DNA from: Pseudoselenomonas ruminantium
GTDB lineage: Bacteria; Bacillota; Negativicutes; Selenomonadales; Selenomonadaceae
Direction of reading: 5' to 3'
Length of the DNA: 64,000 nt
NCBI RefSeq assembly: GCF_900142515.1
Contig: NZ_FRBC01000012.1
Span: forward strand, 1-64,000
Both the position numbers and the translations under genes were made by a program. This document shows, one piece after another, positions 26,001-34,600 of the stretch. The notes under the pieces were generated by a model. It searched no databases. It saw only the letters and a program-made list of their open reading frames with translations, and had not been told where the DNA came from. The stretch's first letter is position 1; each line of letters begins with the position of its first letter.

Positions 26001-27156
26001 CCTGCCGCATCTGCTCCTGCAGGGACAGTTCCCGCCGGCGTTTTTCCAGCAGGCTGTCATCCTTACGCTGTTTCTCTGCCTGCTCTTTAGCCAGCTGCAA
26101 TTCTGCTTCCTTTTTCCTTTCGGCAGCCTTATAGGCTTCATGCTCCTGCAGGCTGGCCTGTTCCTGCCGCAGGGCTTCTTCTTCCACCGTCAGGCTCTGC
26201 AACCGCTCACTGGCCTCTGCCGCCTGTTTTTCTGCCGCCAGCAGTTCCTCCTGCTGGGCCCCCGCCTGCTTGTTCAGACGGTTGAGGGCCTTCTGGCAAT
26301 CGGCCTCAGCCAAAGCCCGCTCTGCCAGCACCGCCGTATTATAGGCGGTATACGCTCGGCAGATATTCTGAAAGGCCCCCCGCTCCCGCTTGAGCTGTTC
26401 GATTGCCAGCCTGGTCTTTTCCATATTTTCCAGCGTCTCCGCCAAAGGCCGCAAATCCTCATCCGAAAGGGTGGGCAGAGAGGCATTCAAAATCTCATAG
26501 ATGACACTGGGCTTGAAATCCCGGGATAATTTCGGACTGCGAAGCTGAATGAGCAGCTTCATCAATTCCTCGTATTTGCAGATATCCTCATAGCCAAAGA
26601 CATACTGATTCACCATGGCCATGTATTCCCGCTGCTCCGTGGTCACCCGGCCGTCCTGGCCGATGGCATTTTCCAATTCCCGGCGGGTCAAAGGAATCTT
26701 CTGTTCTTCTCCCGTTTCCGGGTTCTTCGTCAGATGATAGAGAGACAGATCCTCGCCGATACGGCGGCCATTCTGCAGTACAAAGCCCCAAAAGTCCACC
26801 TTGGAATTGCCCCGGCGGGCATGAAGGCCAATGCCTGTGGTGATGTACTGCTCACTGTTTGCCCGCTTGTATTCCAGATAAAGATAGCCAGTACGTTCCT
26901 CGTATTCGCTGATTTCCTTTTCCCCCAACAGATAATCATCCATGGTACGGGATTTGGAACCAAAGCTGTCCAGACGATCCGCCCGCTTCACGCCATCCAG
27001 CAGCACCGTAATCAGGCTCTGCATGGTAACGGACTTGCCAGAACCGTTGCTGCCCCGCAAAAGCAGCCTGCCATCGGCAAAGTAAAACTCCGCCTCATCA
27101 TAATACCAATAATTCAAAATGCCTGCCCGATAGGCCTGCCAACGATTGTCGCTCAT
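22993..27156 (-). CDS. jetC: Wadjet JetC, type II (TIGR02680-like SMC-type ATPase)
   Basis: A 1387-residue SMC/Rad50-like ATPase. Walker A GSNGSGKS is at 35-42. Long Gln/Glu/Leu-rich coiled coils run from about 230-600 and 700-1130 around a central hinge-like region (about 610-720). The C-terminal head has signature FRFSGGEKAMAMY and Walker B LITLDEAFAGVDEQN. Length and motifs fit the motor subunit of type II Wadjet, which extrudes DNA loops. It overlaps jetB by 4 nt and jetD by 11 nt, so the operon is tightly coupled. No frameshift is seen across the whole frame. Confidence 0.92.
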   Translation of the reverse strand: MSDNRWQAYRAGILNYWYYDEAEFYFADGRLLLRGSNGSGKSVTMQSLITVLLDGVKRADRLDSFGSKSRTMDDYLLGEKEISEYEERTGYLYLEYKRANSEQYITTGIGLHARRGNSKVDFWGFVLQNGRRIGEDLSLYHLTKNPETGEEQKIPLTRRELENAIGQDGRVTTEQREYMAMVNQYVFGYEDICKYEELMKLLIQLRSPKLSRDFKPSVIYEILNASLPTLSDEDLRPLAETLENMEKTRLAIEQLKRERGAFQNICRAYTAYNTAVLAERALAEADCQKALNRLNKQAGAQQEELLAAEKQAAEASERLQSLTVEEEALRQEQASLQEHEAYKAAERKKEAELQLAKEQAEKQRKDDSLLEKRRRELSLQEQMRQEEADLAQLEKQVADILEDLTDLAEQADFDSHAAFQEGFQLSSPDCEEHFHLWRRERQNQLQSLQKLHKQMLQYEQSLEKLQQWEQELGEENRRLDQYRHEEERLTEMLVQEREQLVEAFYEWKARWQALLPMDKDAEIRLAGSLRELFSTTSWLDIQNQLGTIVSEKQRSLNAAIGKVELNKQELTGQLAEAQAELASLRQTKEAEPELQEAWAAARQELTAQGLAYVPLYEATEYRSTVSSDMRERLESALLEAGLLNSLLLASNEAAQKLPESMRGTVLFSGEPVMLAESLLDYLEPVPGESGIARERIADVLGSIAISSEVYGKGNGIALNVVDGAYRLGTLAGRAAQRPAELFIGKQARENYRRQQIAAKEAEIAGLQAEFAHVQKQESSLLAENDCLLKAREDFPDQQEVQSVYDELRSRERDIERQQHRLGELADRQKKLTLEMRDERAGIIAERGDTGLAFSAIAYEEALAALHDYGEVWHKLTLMQANYAHSAELFRQQSQEAEYVREEVDALKGELLDKDMNIARLEKNISALQEQLARMDAAAIEARIAEVVERLRHIPQEIRQVSQLLGQNESSRQTLASQLEQSRRRQQVYGKLLVLWQKLLQAEQKRGFVDLDKKNLRELMQARQKSRDNKTLHSLAQDVESQYARQRDEIAEYRLSLRENVDELGDLPEISPEDEEIFLPRLDTLRDYAVRQLALTEAGGKPLSPYEQLQQLKDHLLEQESLLSEQDKRIYQEIILNSIGRTISEKIYGAEDWIKKMNKLMGKSETSSALRFRLEWKPLTGEDDNELDTAELVELLHSDPELMKEADMKRLEKHFSSRIRRAREEAQLQEKDADAFQASVREQLDYRQWFRFRLYYDKGEQIQRRELTDKAFFRFSGGEKAMAMYVPLFSAAYSRYLDAGKDAPRLITLDEAFAGVDEQNMRDMFRLVEQMGFNYIMNSQAIWGDYDVVPSLNIYELLRPLNANYVSVLGYHWNGHSRDVMLEDSREG

Positions 27157-28367
27157 TCCTTGTCCTCCGTTTTGCCCCGCTCGGCACTCTTGCCTGGCTG
27201 ATAATCCGTGGGATAGCTGCCATCATAGCGCAGCAGGGCCGGCAATAATGTAATCAGGCCATCCTCTGCCACTTTGGCCATCCCCCAGGCCGTCATTTCC
27301 GCCAGCACATTCTCCGCCAGCCGTTTAACGCTCATTTCCCGGTATTCCTTGGTCCAACCGTGGCCCACAGCCGCCTGTAATTTCTCCATATGCACCTGCC
27401 ATTCCGTTTTGCTCAGGGAAGTCACCTGTGGCGAAACCTCTCGCCAATAATGGGCAAAATGCAACAACACATCATGAAGCCCCCGGAACCGGACCGGGAA
27501 ACTGTCCTTGACCCAGGATGACTGCTCATGAGAAACCGCCATCACGGCATCCTGATAAAGTTCCACATGGAGGCCGAACCATTCCAGCATCGCCTCTTCC
27601 AGCCGGCCATGACGCTTGCGCAGATAGAGGAAATCCCCTTCCGACTCTGTATCCCGATAGTACACAGGACTTAAGAGCACTTCCCGATATAGCCTGTGCC
27701 GCCGCTGCCGCAGAGCCGTGGCCTCCTCATCAATCTCCGGCATGAAATCCGCCGCCCCCAGTTCTGCCAGGCTGTCATAGGCCCCCAATTCCTGGGGAAA
27801 ATTCCGCAGGAAATACCGGGCCAATACCGTCACCTCATAGAGTGCCTCGCCGGCAATATTGCCATCGCTGCCATAGCCCTGACTCAAAAAGGCCACGCTT
27901 TCATCATCCACAATCTGCAGGATTCCCTCATCGGCCAGATATTTCAGCACCCGAATCAGGGACTTGCGCCAGTTGTAGGATTCCCAATTCAACTTAGGAG
28001 TATAAGCACCCTCCGGATAATAGGAAAGCAATGCCTCAGCCAAATCCCCCAGCAGGAACTGCCCGCCGGCCTCATATTCTTCCAAAAAGGCCATGACGCA
28101 GGCCAGCAGCACATAATCCTCCACGCTCTGCATGGCCTCTATGCCCATAAAAGGCCGGGGATTGGCGGGGATTTTCTCCAATTTGTAAAACTGCGGCGTT
28201 ACCAGCAGAGGCCAGCCGCATTTGTCACGGAAAAATTGCCGCAACGCTTTTTCGTTACGGCGTACCAATAAGTATTCATCGGGCATGTCCTTGCGGGTTA
28301 CCCAGCGGTTTTCCACAAGCAGCTGGGCGGCCTGCCGGAGTTCATCCTGTCCGTCTGTAATTGCCAT
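27153..28367 (-). CDS. jetB: Wadjet JetB, type II (DUF2398/TIGR02678-like kleisin-associated subunit)
   Basis: A 404-residue soluble protein with the TIGR02678/DUF2398 pattern: an N-terminal helical region (DELRQAAQLLVENRWVTRKD), a central YYLL-type section around EDYVLLACVMAFLEE, and winged-helix-like stretches. In Wadjet complexes JetA and JetB are the kleisin and KITE-type partners of the SMC motor. It is encoded 3 nt after jetA and overlaps jetC by 4 nt. Assignment rests mainly on the operon and on the family's sequence pattern. Confidence 0.87.
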   Translation of the reverse strand: MAITDGQDELRQAAQLLVENRWVTRKDMPDEYLLVRRNEKALRQFFRDKCGWPLLVTPQFYKLEKIPANPRPFMGIEAMQSVEDYVLLACVMAFLEEYEAGGQFLLGDLAEALLSYYPEGAYTPKLNWESYNWRKSLIRVLKYLADEGILQIVDDESVAFLSQGYGSDGNIAGEALYEVTVLARYFLRNFPQELGAYDSLAELGAADFMPEIDEEATALRQRRHRLYREVLLSPVYYRDTESEGDFLYLRKRHGRLEEAMLEWFGLHVELYQDAVMAVSHEQSSWVKDSFPVRFRGLHDVLLHFAHYWREVSPQVTSLSKTEWQVHMEKLQAAVGHGWTKEYREMSVKRLAENVLAEMTAWGMAKVAEDGLITLLPALLRYDGSYPTDYQPGKSAERGKTEDKE

Positions 28368-28370
28368 CTG

Positions 28371-29852
28371 TTATCCGTTTCCTTTCTGCATCCGAAACTT
28401 CATGGGAGGCAGTGAGAAGTCACCATCCTCGCAGTGCAGGGTAATGCGCCCTTTCGCCTGCCGGTCATAGATAAGTTCCACCGTGCTACCCAGTTCCGTG
28501 CGCACAGGATTGCGCTGCAAAGCACGGGCCACCCAGCTCAGCAGCATCTGCCGCGCCTCGCGGCTGATAACAGGCAGCGAGGCAAAATCGATTACGCCAT
28601 CAGCGGTCAGGCCATTCATCACCACTGCCAGCTTTTCCTGCTGGGCCAGATGCTGCTGACGGGCTTCTTCCTTAGCCGCAGCATACTGGCGGATGGGTAC
28701 CTGCCGCTGGCGTTCCCGATAGGTGCTCACCCGTGGCTTCAGCATAATCCTCGTCGGCACTTCATCCTGAATATGACTGTTCATATCCTCCATTTCCCGG
28801 CTTTCCCCATAGAAATGCCGCCCGCCGGCGGGACCAAAGGCCACAGCACTGAGGCAATCCGCCTCCTCCTTGCTGGAAAGATGGGAGAACCAACGCGCCA
28901 ACTGGATATACTCAGCCTTGCGGCTGCGGAAGGTCTGATGCTGTTCCGCCAACCGCTGGGCAAATTTCGTAATGCGGCGGATGGTGTCCACCGTTTCCTT
29001 GGACAGGGCCGACAACTCACTTTCCCGATAACTGTTGCCCATAAACCATTCCCGCATGACCAGAAAACTCTCCTGATAATCTTCCATGTAGGTTTCCCGG
29101 CTCTTCTCCTCCCCCAGCCGGGGAATGGACAGCTGATAATCCGTCAGCCGGGAAAATAAGGCTGCCTCCTGCTCAGGTGTGCTGCCCTGAAAGAGATTTT
29201 CCATCCGCTTGGCCGACCGCTGCAGGCCAATGACAAAAGTCTGCAGATATTTGGTAAAACGATCCTTATACGCTACAAAGGCTGTGGTCTGCATCCGTTC
29301 TTCCACCTTGGCGCTCTTCAGATGGGCCAGATAATCGGAAGAATTCTGCACCAGTGTATGGAAATAATGCTCCAGATCCACCCAGGTCTGATTCAGTTCC
29401 TTCGATGTAAGTTCCTGCCCGGACACTAAAAAATCCCGTAAGGCGCGCAGAATGCGGTCAAACTGCGTAGTTTCCAGTGAACCGCTAAACTCCGTGCCCA
29501 GGGATTGCAATTTCTCCACCATGCGCTCAATCTCCACCGTATAAGGCGTGCATTGATAGCGATAGCGTTTCTTCTTAAAGTCCGCAATGCTCTTGGAGCG
29601 TCCTGTTTCCTGATGGGGAATAAGGTTTTTCCAGCCCACCAGCGTAGCAAGATCCTGCTCCAACTGCTCGAAAGTATACGCCTGAAAATGAGGATCCTTT
29701 TTCAGCTCGTGAAAAATATCCTCAGGATAAACATAGGTCTGCATATGTTCATGGCGCTTAAAGCAAAAATGCAAAATAGAGCGATAGCGCCAGGTATTGT
29801 CCGTATTCAAATAACTGACTTCCGCAATACGACGAAAATCCTGCTCCTCCAT
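28371..29852 (-). CDS. jetA: Wadjet JetA, type II (DUF2397/TIGR02677-like subunit)
   Basis: A 493-residue protein. The start at 29852 (MEEQDFRRIAEVSYL) is chosen because GAGGGGG lies 6 nt upstream; the open frame extends to 29924 but would run through the promoter. The N-terminus (TWRYRSILHFCFKRHEHMQTYVYPEDIFHEL) and the helical middle match DUF2397/TIGR02677. It is the first gene of a four-gene operon (jetA-B-C-D) with gaps or overlaps of only a few bases. Together they form a complete type II Wadjet system defending against plasmids. Confidence 0.87.
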   Translation of the reverse strand: MEEQDFRRIAEVSYLNTDNTWRYRSILHFCFKRHEHMQTYVYPEDIFHELKKDPHFQAYTFEQLEQDLATLVGWKNLIPHQETGRSKSIADFKKKRYRYQCTPYTVEIERMVEKLQSLGTEFSGSLETTQFDRILRALRDFLVSGQELTSKELNQTWVDLEHYFHTLVQNSSDYLAHLKSAKVEERMQTTAFVAYKDRFTKYLQTFVIGLQRSAKRMENLFQGSTPEQEAALFSRLTDYQLSIPRLGEEKSRETYMEDYQESFLVMREWFMGNSYRESELSALSKETVDTIRRITKFAQRLAEQHQTFRSRKAEYIQLARWFSHLSSKEEADCLSAVAFGPAGGRHFYGESREMEDMNSHIQDEVPTRIMLKPRVSTYRERQRQVPIRQYAAAKEEARQQHLAQQEKLAVVMNGLTADGVIDFASLPVISREARQMLLSWVARALQRNPVRTELGSTVELIYDRQAKGRITLHCEDGDFSLPPMKFRMQKGNG

Positions 29853-29888
29853 AAACAGCCCCCTCTCTTCATAATGCCACCATAAGAC

Positions 29889-29917
29889 AGTATAGCAAAA
29901 GCCCCCGCCCAGCACAA
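29889..29917 (-). promoter_or_regulatory. Promoter of the Wadjet operon, inside the preceding terminator
   Basis: On the minus strand -35 TTGTGC (29912-29917), 17-nt spacing and -10 TATACT (29889-29894) lead to jetA, whose start is about 37 nt further. The -35 lies in the loop of the tpsB terminator hairpin. Confidence 0.6.
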
Positions 29918-29940
29918 GATGCAAAGACAGGGGGGCTTTT
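29897..29940 (-). terminator. Terminator of the tpsAB operon
   Basis: A 10-bp GC-rich stem (29897-29906 with 29931-29940) with a 24-nt loop begins 12 nt past the tpsB stop, and the minus-strand arm ends in CTTTT. A-rich flanks suggest function in both directions. Confidence 0.8.
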
Positions 29941-29951
29941 CTATTTTTGAT

Positions 29952-31643
29952 TTAGAAGATTTTCCCAACCATGAACCAGATGCGGCCGCGGCTTTCGGCG
30001 TCGCGGGAGAGGTTGTCCGCAAAGCCGATACGCCGTGCGTAGTCTATTCTGGCAAACCAGTCGTTGGGCTGGGCGTAGGTCAGGCCAAGGCCCCAGCCTT
30101 TCAGGGTGGTAGCATTGCTGCCGGATTTTTCGGCTTTTACCCGTCCGGCATCAAAATAGGTGGACAGCGTCAAGCCCTTGACGGGGGTATGGTAGCGCAG
30201 TTCCAGATTGCCCAGGATGCCCTCATCACCGGAGGCTTCGCCCTGCGGGTAAGCCCGGATCCCCTTGGCACCACCTAAGTAGATATGCTCGCTGCTGTCC
30301 AGGTTGCTGGCGGCTTTCTGGCCGGAGAGTTTCAGCATCACATCGAAGGGGCCGCCCAGTTTCTGCAGGGCCGTGGTGTCAAAAGTGCCCTTGAAGAAAT
30401 GACCTTTGTAGGCACCGGCATCGGCCAGGACAGCTGCCACCTGGGAGCCGGGCACCAAGTTGCCGTTATGCAATGTCACATTGTACTGCAAGGCACTTTG
30501 GGCTGTGCGGGCACGTCCATCAAGGCCAAGGCTCACGCTATGGGAATGGCGGTCACCGAAATCCACATGGTTGAATTCGTCCGTCAACTGACGGTAGTTA
30601 TAGGCATAGACAAGGTTCAGGCCATTCGTGGCTGTATTCTGCAGCGGGGTTCTGCCATAGAGGCTGATGGTGTTGGACTTACCTTTCACTCCCAGCTGAC
30701 TCCAGATGCTGCCCAGTTCATAGTTGGAATGGCTGAAACCTACGCCCATGACTGTGGCGCTATGTCCCACCGGTGTTTCCAGACCGATATTATAGCCCCG
30801 CTGATGACTGTTGGAAATCAAGCCACCGGCATTGATCCTGGCCCCGGAGCCCTCCAGATTCCGCCAGTCAGCCTGCAAACCGTAGCGGTAACGGCCCGAA
30901 GCCCGACTGCCATAGTTTTCGGCATAGAGCACATAGGCGTCCACATCGCCTTTATCCACTTTGACCGTCAGATTGCTGGTACCCTGTTCTGCACCCGGCG
31001 ACAGGCTAGCCCGGACATTGATGCCCGGCAGGTCCCGCAAGTTGCGCAGGGCTTTTTCCAACTTTTTGGTACGGACGATATCTCCGGTCTTCAGCCCTGC
31101 CAGATAACCCTTGGGCAGACGCTCCTGCAGGACGCCATCATTGACAATGGTGATCTTATCGAAGCGTCCCGGCTCGATATTGAGCTGCAGATTTCCCTTT
31201 TTGGCCGTCTGTTCGGGAATATAAGCAATGGCAGCCGGATAACCTGCCTTGCGGGCATAGGCGGTGATTTCCGCCACAGCCGCATTGAGTTCCTGAGCCG
31301 TTATTTCCCTGCCGACAATCTTTTGGGTGATGGCCTGCAATCTTGCCTCTTTCAGCTTCATGCCATCATGGTTTACCTTGATGCTTTGCAGCTTGAACTT
31401 CGTACCTGTGGGGACAGCCGCAGGAGTGGTATTATCATTTTCCACTACAACCTTGTTATCCGTCACCTGTGGCTTTTCCAGGCTTTCCCCAGGGCTCGGC
31501 ACGGCAGGTGCCGCCCCGGCGGTAAAAGGAACCATCATGCAAGTGGCCGCTAACAGCGAAACCAGCCCCTTAGTGCTGCTCACGAAGCGTTCTTGTCTGC
31601 GTTGATTTCTGATGCGTCTTGCTCTTGTCTGTCTCAAATCCAT
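29952..31643 (-). CDS. Two-partner secretion transporter TpsB (ShlB/FhaC/HecB family)
   Basis: A 563-residue outer-membrane protein. A long, Arg-rich extended signal region ends near residue 45 (FTAGAAPAV), and a proline-rich linker follows. POTRA domains cover about 75-230 (first: FKLQSIKVNHDG...; second: GRFDKITIVNDGVLQERLPKGYL). The 16-strand barrel region includes SGRYRYGLQADWRNLEGSGARINAGG and the C-terminal GLTYAQPNDWFARIDYARRIG, ending in phenylalanine as many barrels do. It exports the TpsA protein encoded 19 nt upstream. Its 3' end is duplicated in the remnant at 19.8 kb. Confidence 0.93.
   Translation of the reverse strand: MDLRQTRARRIRNQRRQERFVSSTKGLVSLLAATCMMVPFTAGAAPAVPSPGESLEKPQVTDNKVVVENDNTTPAAVPTGTKFKLQSIKVNHDGMKLKEARLQAITQKIVGREITAQELNAAVAEITAYARKAGYPAAIAYIPEQTAKKGNLQLNIEPGRFDKITIVNDGVLQERLPKGYLAGLKTGDIVRTKKLEKALRNLRDLPGINVRASLSPGAEQGTSNLTVKVDKGDVDAYVLYAENYGSRASGRYRYGLQADWRNLEGSGARINAGGLISNSHQRGYNIGLETPVGHSATVMGVGFSHSNYELGSIWSQLGVKGKSNTISLYGRTPLQNTATNGLNLVYAYNYRQLTDEFNHVDFGDRHSHSVSLGLDGRARTAQSALQYNVTLHNGNLVPGSQVAAVLADAGAYKGHFFKGTFDTTALQKLGGPFDVMLKLSGQKAASNLDSSEHIYLGGAKGIRAYPQGEASGDEGILGNLELRYHTPVKGLTLSTYFDAGRVKAEKSGSNATTLKGWGLGLTYAQPNDWFARIDYARRIGFADNLSRDAESRGRIWFMVGKIF
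29968..30088. repeat. Direct repeat copy B (inside intact tpsB)
   Basis: By eye identical to 19811-19931 over about 120 bases, in the same orientation. It lies in the coding region for the last barrel strands of TpsB. Confidence 0.85.
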
Positions 31644-31662
31644 CTACCTCGATTTCTATGCT

Positions 31663-34600
31663 TTATTCACTTTCCTGAGTTGCTACCTTTTCGGCATTCA
31701 TGGAATCCGGCGGGTTGACACCATCGTTTTCCACGGTAAGAATGCCATCGCCATCCAAAACATTATGCACTACCTGTTTTTCGCCAACGGACTGTGCCGT
31801 TTCTTCCTGCTTGTCGCTGTCACCATGAGTGGTCGCCGTGGTGGAGGCAGTCTCTACACTCTCCTCCTGTTTGTTGTCCTCCTGGGTTGCAGCAGGTTCC
31901 GAACTTGCCGCCTGTGGTTCTGCCACAGAAGCAGGTGCAGGTGCGGGTTCCGGTGCGGCTGGCGCAACCGTTTCGACACTGGGTACAACCGCTGCCGGAG
32001 CCGGAGCAGCTACGGCCACCACCTCTTCCACCTTTTCAATGGAGGAGCCCATATCTTTCAACGTGTCCTCCATCACATCCACCACAACTGACGGTGCATT
32101 GGCCGTAATGGAACTGTTGGTGCTGGGCACATAGGTCAGGGTGTAGTTCTGGCCGGCGTTGCCATCATTGACGGTCACATCGGACAATGTCAAAGTCTTG
32201 CCCGTACCGACTTCCTTATTGTCAAAGGCAAATATTCCGCCGCTTAACGCATCTTCACCAAGCAGCTGACCGAAAGTCAGGCTATATTCTGCTCCGGGAG
32301 CCGTGACCGTACCGTCATATTCCTTGGTATAATCTTTTACCGTCAATGTCAGCGGGGCGGCGGTGATGGTGCTATTCGTGCTGTTTACTATGGTCAAATC
32401 GTAGTTCTTGCCCTCGTTGCCGTCATTGACCGTCACTCCCGTCAGGCTGACTGTCTTGCCCGTGCCGGCATTTTTATCCGCATAGTCATAAGTGCCACCA
32501 CTCAGGCTGTCTGTGCCATAGAGGGTACCACGCATTGCGTACTGGCCATCGGTCACTTCCGTGGTGCCATCATACTGCTTGCTGGTATCGACAACTGCCA
32601 GTGACAGCGGTGCGGCGGTGATGGTGCTGTTCGTGCTGTTCACGATGGTCAAATCGTAGTTCCTGCCCTCGTTGCCATCATTGACCGTCACCCCCGTCAA
32701 GCTAACTGTCTTGCCCGTGCCGGCATTTTTATCCGCATAGGCATAAGTGCCACCACTCAGGCTGTCTGTGCCATAGAGGGTACCGCGCATTGCGTACTGG
32801 CCATCGGTCACTTCCGTGGTGCCATCATACTGCTTACTGGTATCGACAACTGTCAAAGTCAGTGGGGCGGCGGTGATGATTCCTGCCCCTGTTGCCGTCT
32901 TATCAATCGAATAGTTGTCTGCCTTAGTCCCCGTCAGGGAAACTTCAGTATAGCTGACCGTGCGGCTACCGGCATTCTTCGCATCATAGGCAGCGTCAGC
33001 ATTGACGCTTACAGCATTCTTGTCTGCATCCAGCACTCCTGCCAGTGTACCTGCTCCTGCAGTTCCCGCAGTCGTGCCGTCATAAGTCTTGCTGATGTTC
33101 GCAAAGGTTACTGTAAGGGGTTTCGGCGTAATGGTTCCTGTGCTCTGATAGGATTTTGTCAAATCATAATTGCCTGCATCTGTGCCATGAATATCAATGG
33201 CCGTGTAGGTAACAGGCTGATTCTTCCCGGCATCAACCGCACCATTGTCAAACGTTCCCACAACCTTGGCGCCGAAATCATCTCCCTCAACAACACCCAC
33301 AATGCTGGCTTCGCCAGTGGCATCATTCGTGCCATCATAGACCTTGGTGAAACTTTCCGCCGTCATGCTGAGAGCTTTCTTGGTAATGGTGTTCCCCGTG
33401 CTAGTGGTGGTTACCTGATAATTCTTCCCCAGCCCGGTAACGATCATGGCTTTATCCGTGCCTGCATTCTTATCGCTATAGGCTGCTGCCAATGAACCTA
33501 CACCGCCCAGGATATTGCCCTTGGTTGCCACCACTGTACCGCCGGTGGCCGTGGTGGTACCATCATAGGTCTTGCTGTAACCACTGGCTGTCAGTTCGAG
33601 GGCGATGGGAGAAATGGTCAAAGTGGCAGTGTCGCTGGCCGCCTTGATATTGTAGCCCTGCTGATCCGAATACAGGCTGGTAATGCCGCTGTAGCTATGG
33701 GTGCCGACTTCCGTATAGGACGGCAACTCACCGCCCAAAATCTTCGTGGTATCCAGCTTGGCAACATTGCCCAGGGTATGGGCCTGTCCGTCATAGGTAA
33801 CGGTGGTATTTTCTAGTATCAGCGGCGTCAGGAAGGCCGTCAACAGCGGCATGGTCTTGCCTTCGTAGATGCGCCAGGGGGCAGTGGTGTCGGTACCGTC
33901 TTTATCGATAGCGAATCCAGCAAAGGTAGCCGCCTGTTTCATTGCAGACGCATCGCTGATTGCCTTTGCATTTTCGTAGTCTGCGTGGGAATCATTATTT
34001 CTTCTGCCTATTACTTTATCTTCCCAATAAGGGATTTCAGATGTTTGGTCAGATGATACTGTACCAGAACTATATACGTTTGCTATTTTCCCTCGTAAGG
34101 GAGCACCAACTATGCCAGCAATATAATCTCTTCCACCAGTCGTTTTTATGTTACCTGTATTGTAAGCGTTCGTAATTTCCCCGCCATAGGTATGATTTAT
34201 ACCTTGATTAGCCGATATTTCTCCCATACAACCTACGATACCGCCAACGCTGGAACTTCCGCCGACAACATCGCCTGTATTGTAGACATTGCGAATTATA
34301 GCCATACCATCAATTGCTGCGCCATTTTCTCCAGCTATGCCTCCTACATAATATGCAGAGCCAGTTACATTACCTGTATTATAAGCATTTTGAATAATGC
34401 CCTCGTTTTGGCCTGTAATACCACCTATCGCTTTTCCCGTACTGGTAATATCCCCAGTATTATAGGTATTGCTTATGTTTTGGGTATTTTTTCCTGCAAT
34501 GCCGCCAACATATTGCTGGCCTGATACAACTCCCGTGTTTACCGCATTTTTTATGTCTTTTTGGTTCAGGCCTACAATACCGCCCACCCTTGTTTTGCCA

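Noticed and set aside
19562-30000. The defence block as a transposon or integrative element.
   Set aside because: No transposase, integrase, tRNA target or terminal inverted repeats are visible; only the TpsB direct repeats flank it.
31927-32010. Low-complexity Ala/Pro/Glu coding repeats in tpsA as a possible CRISPR or VNTR.
   Set aside because: Units are degenerate and in frame; they are a protein linker, not an array with spacers.
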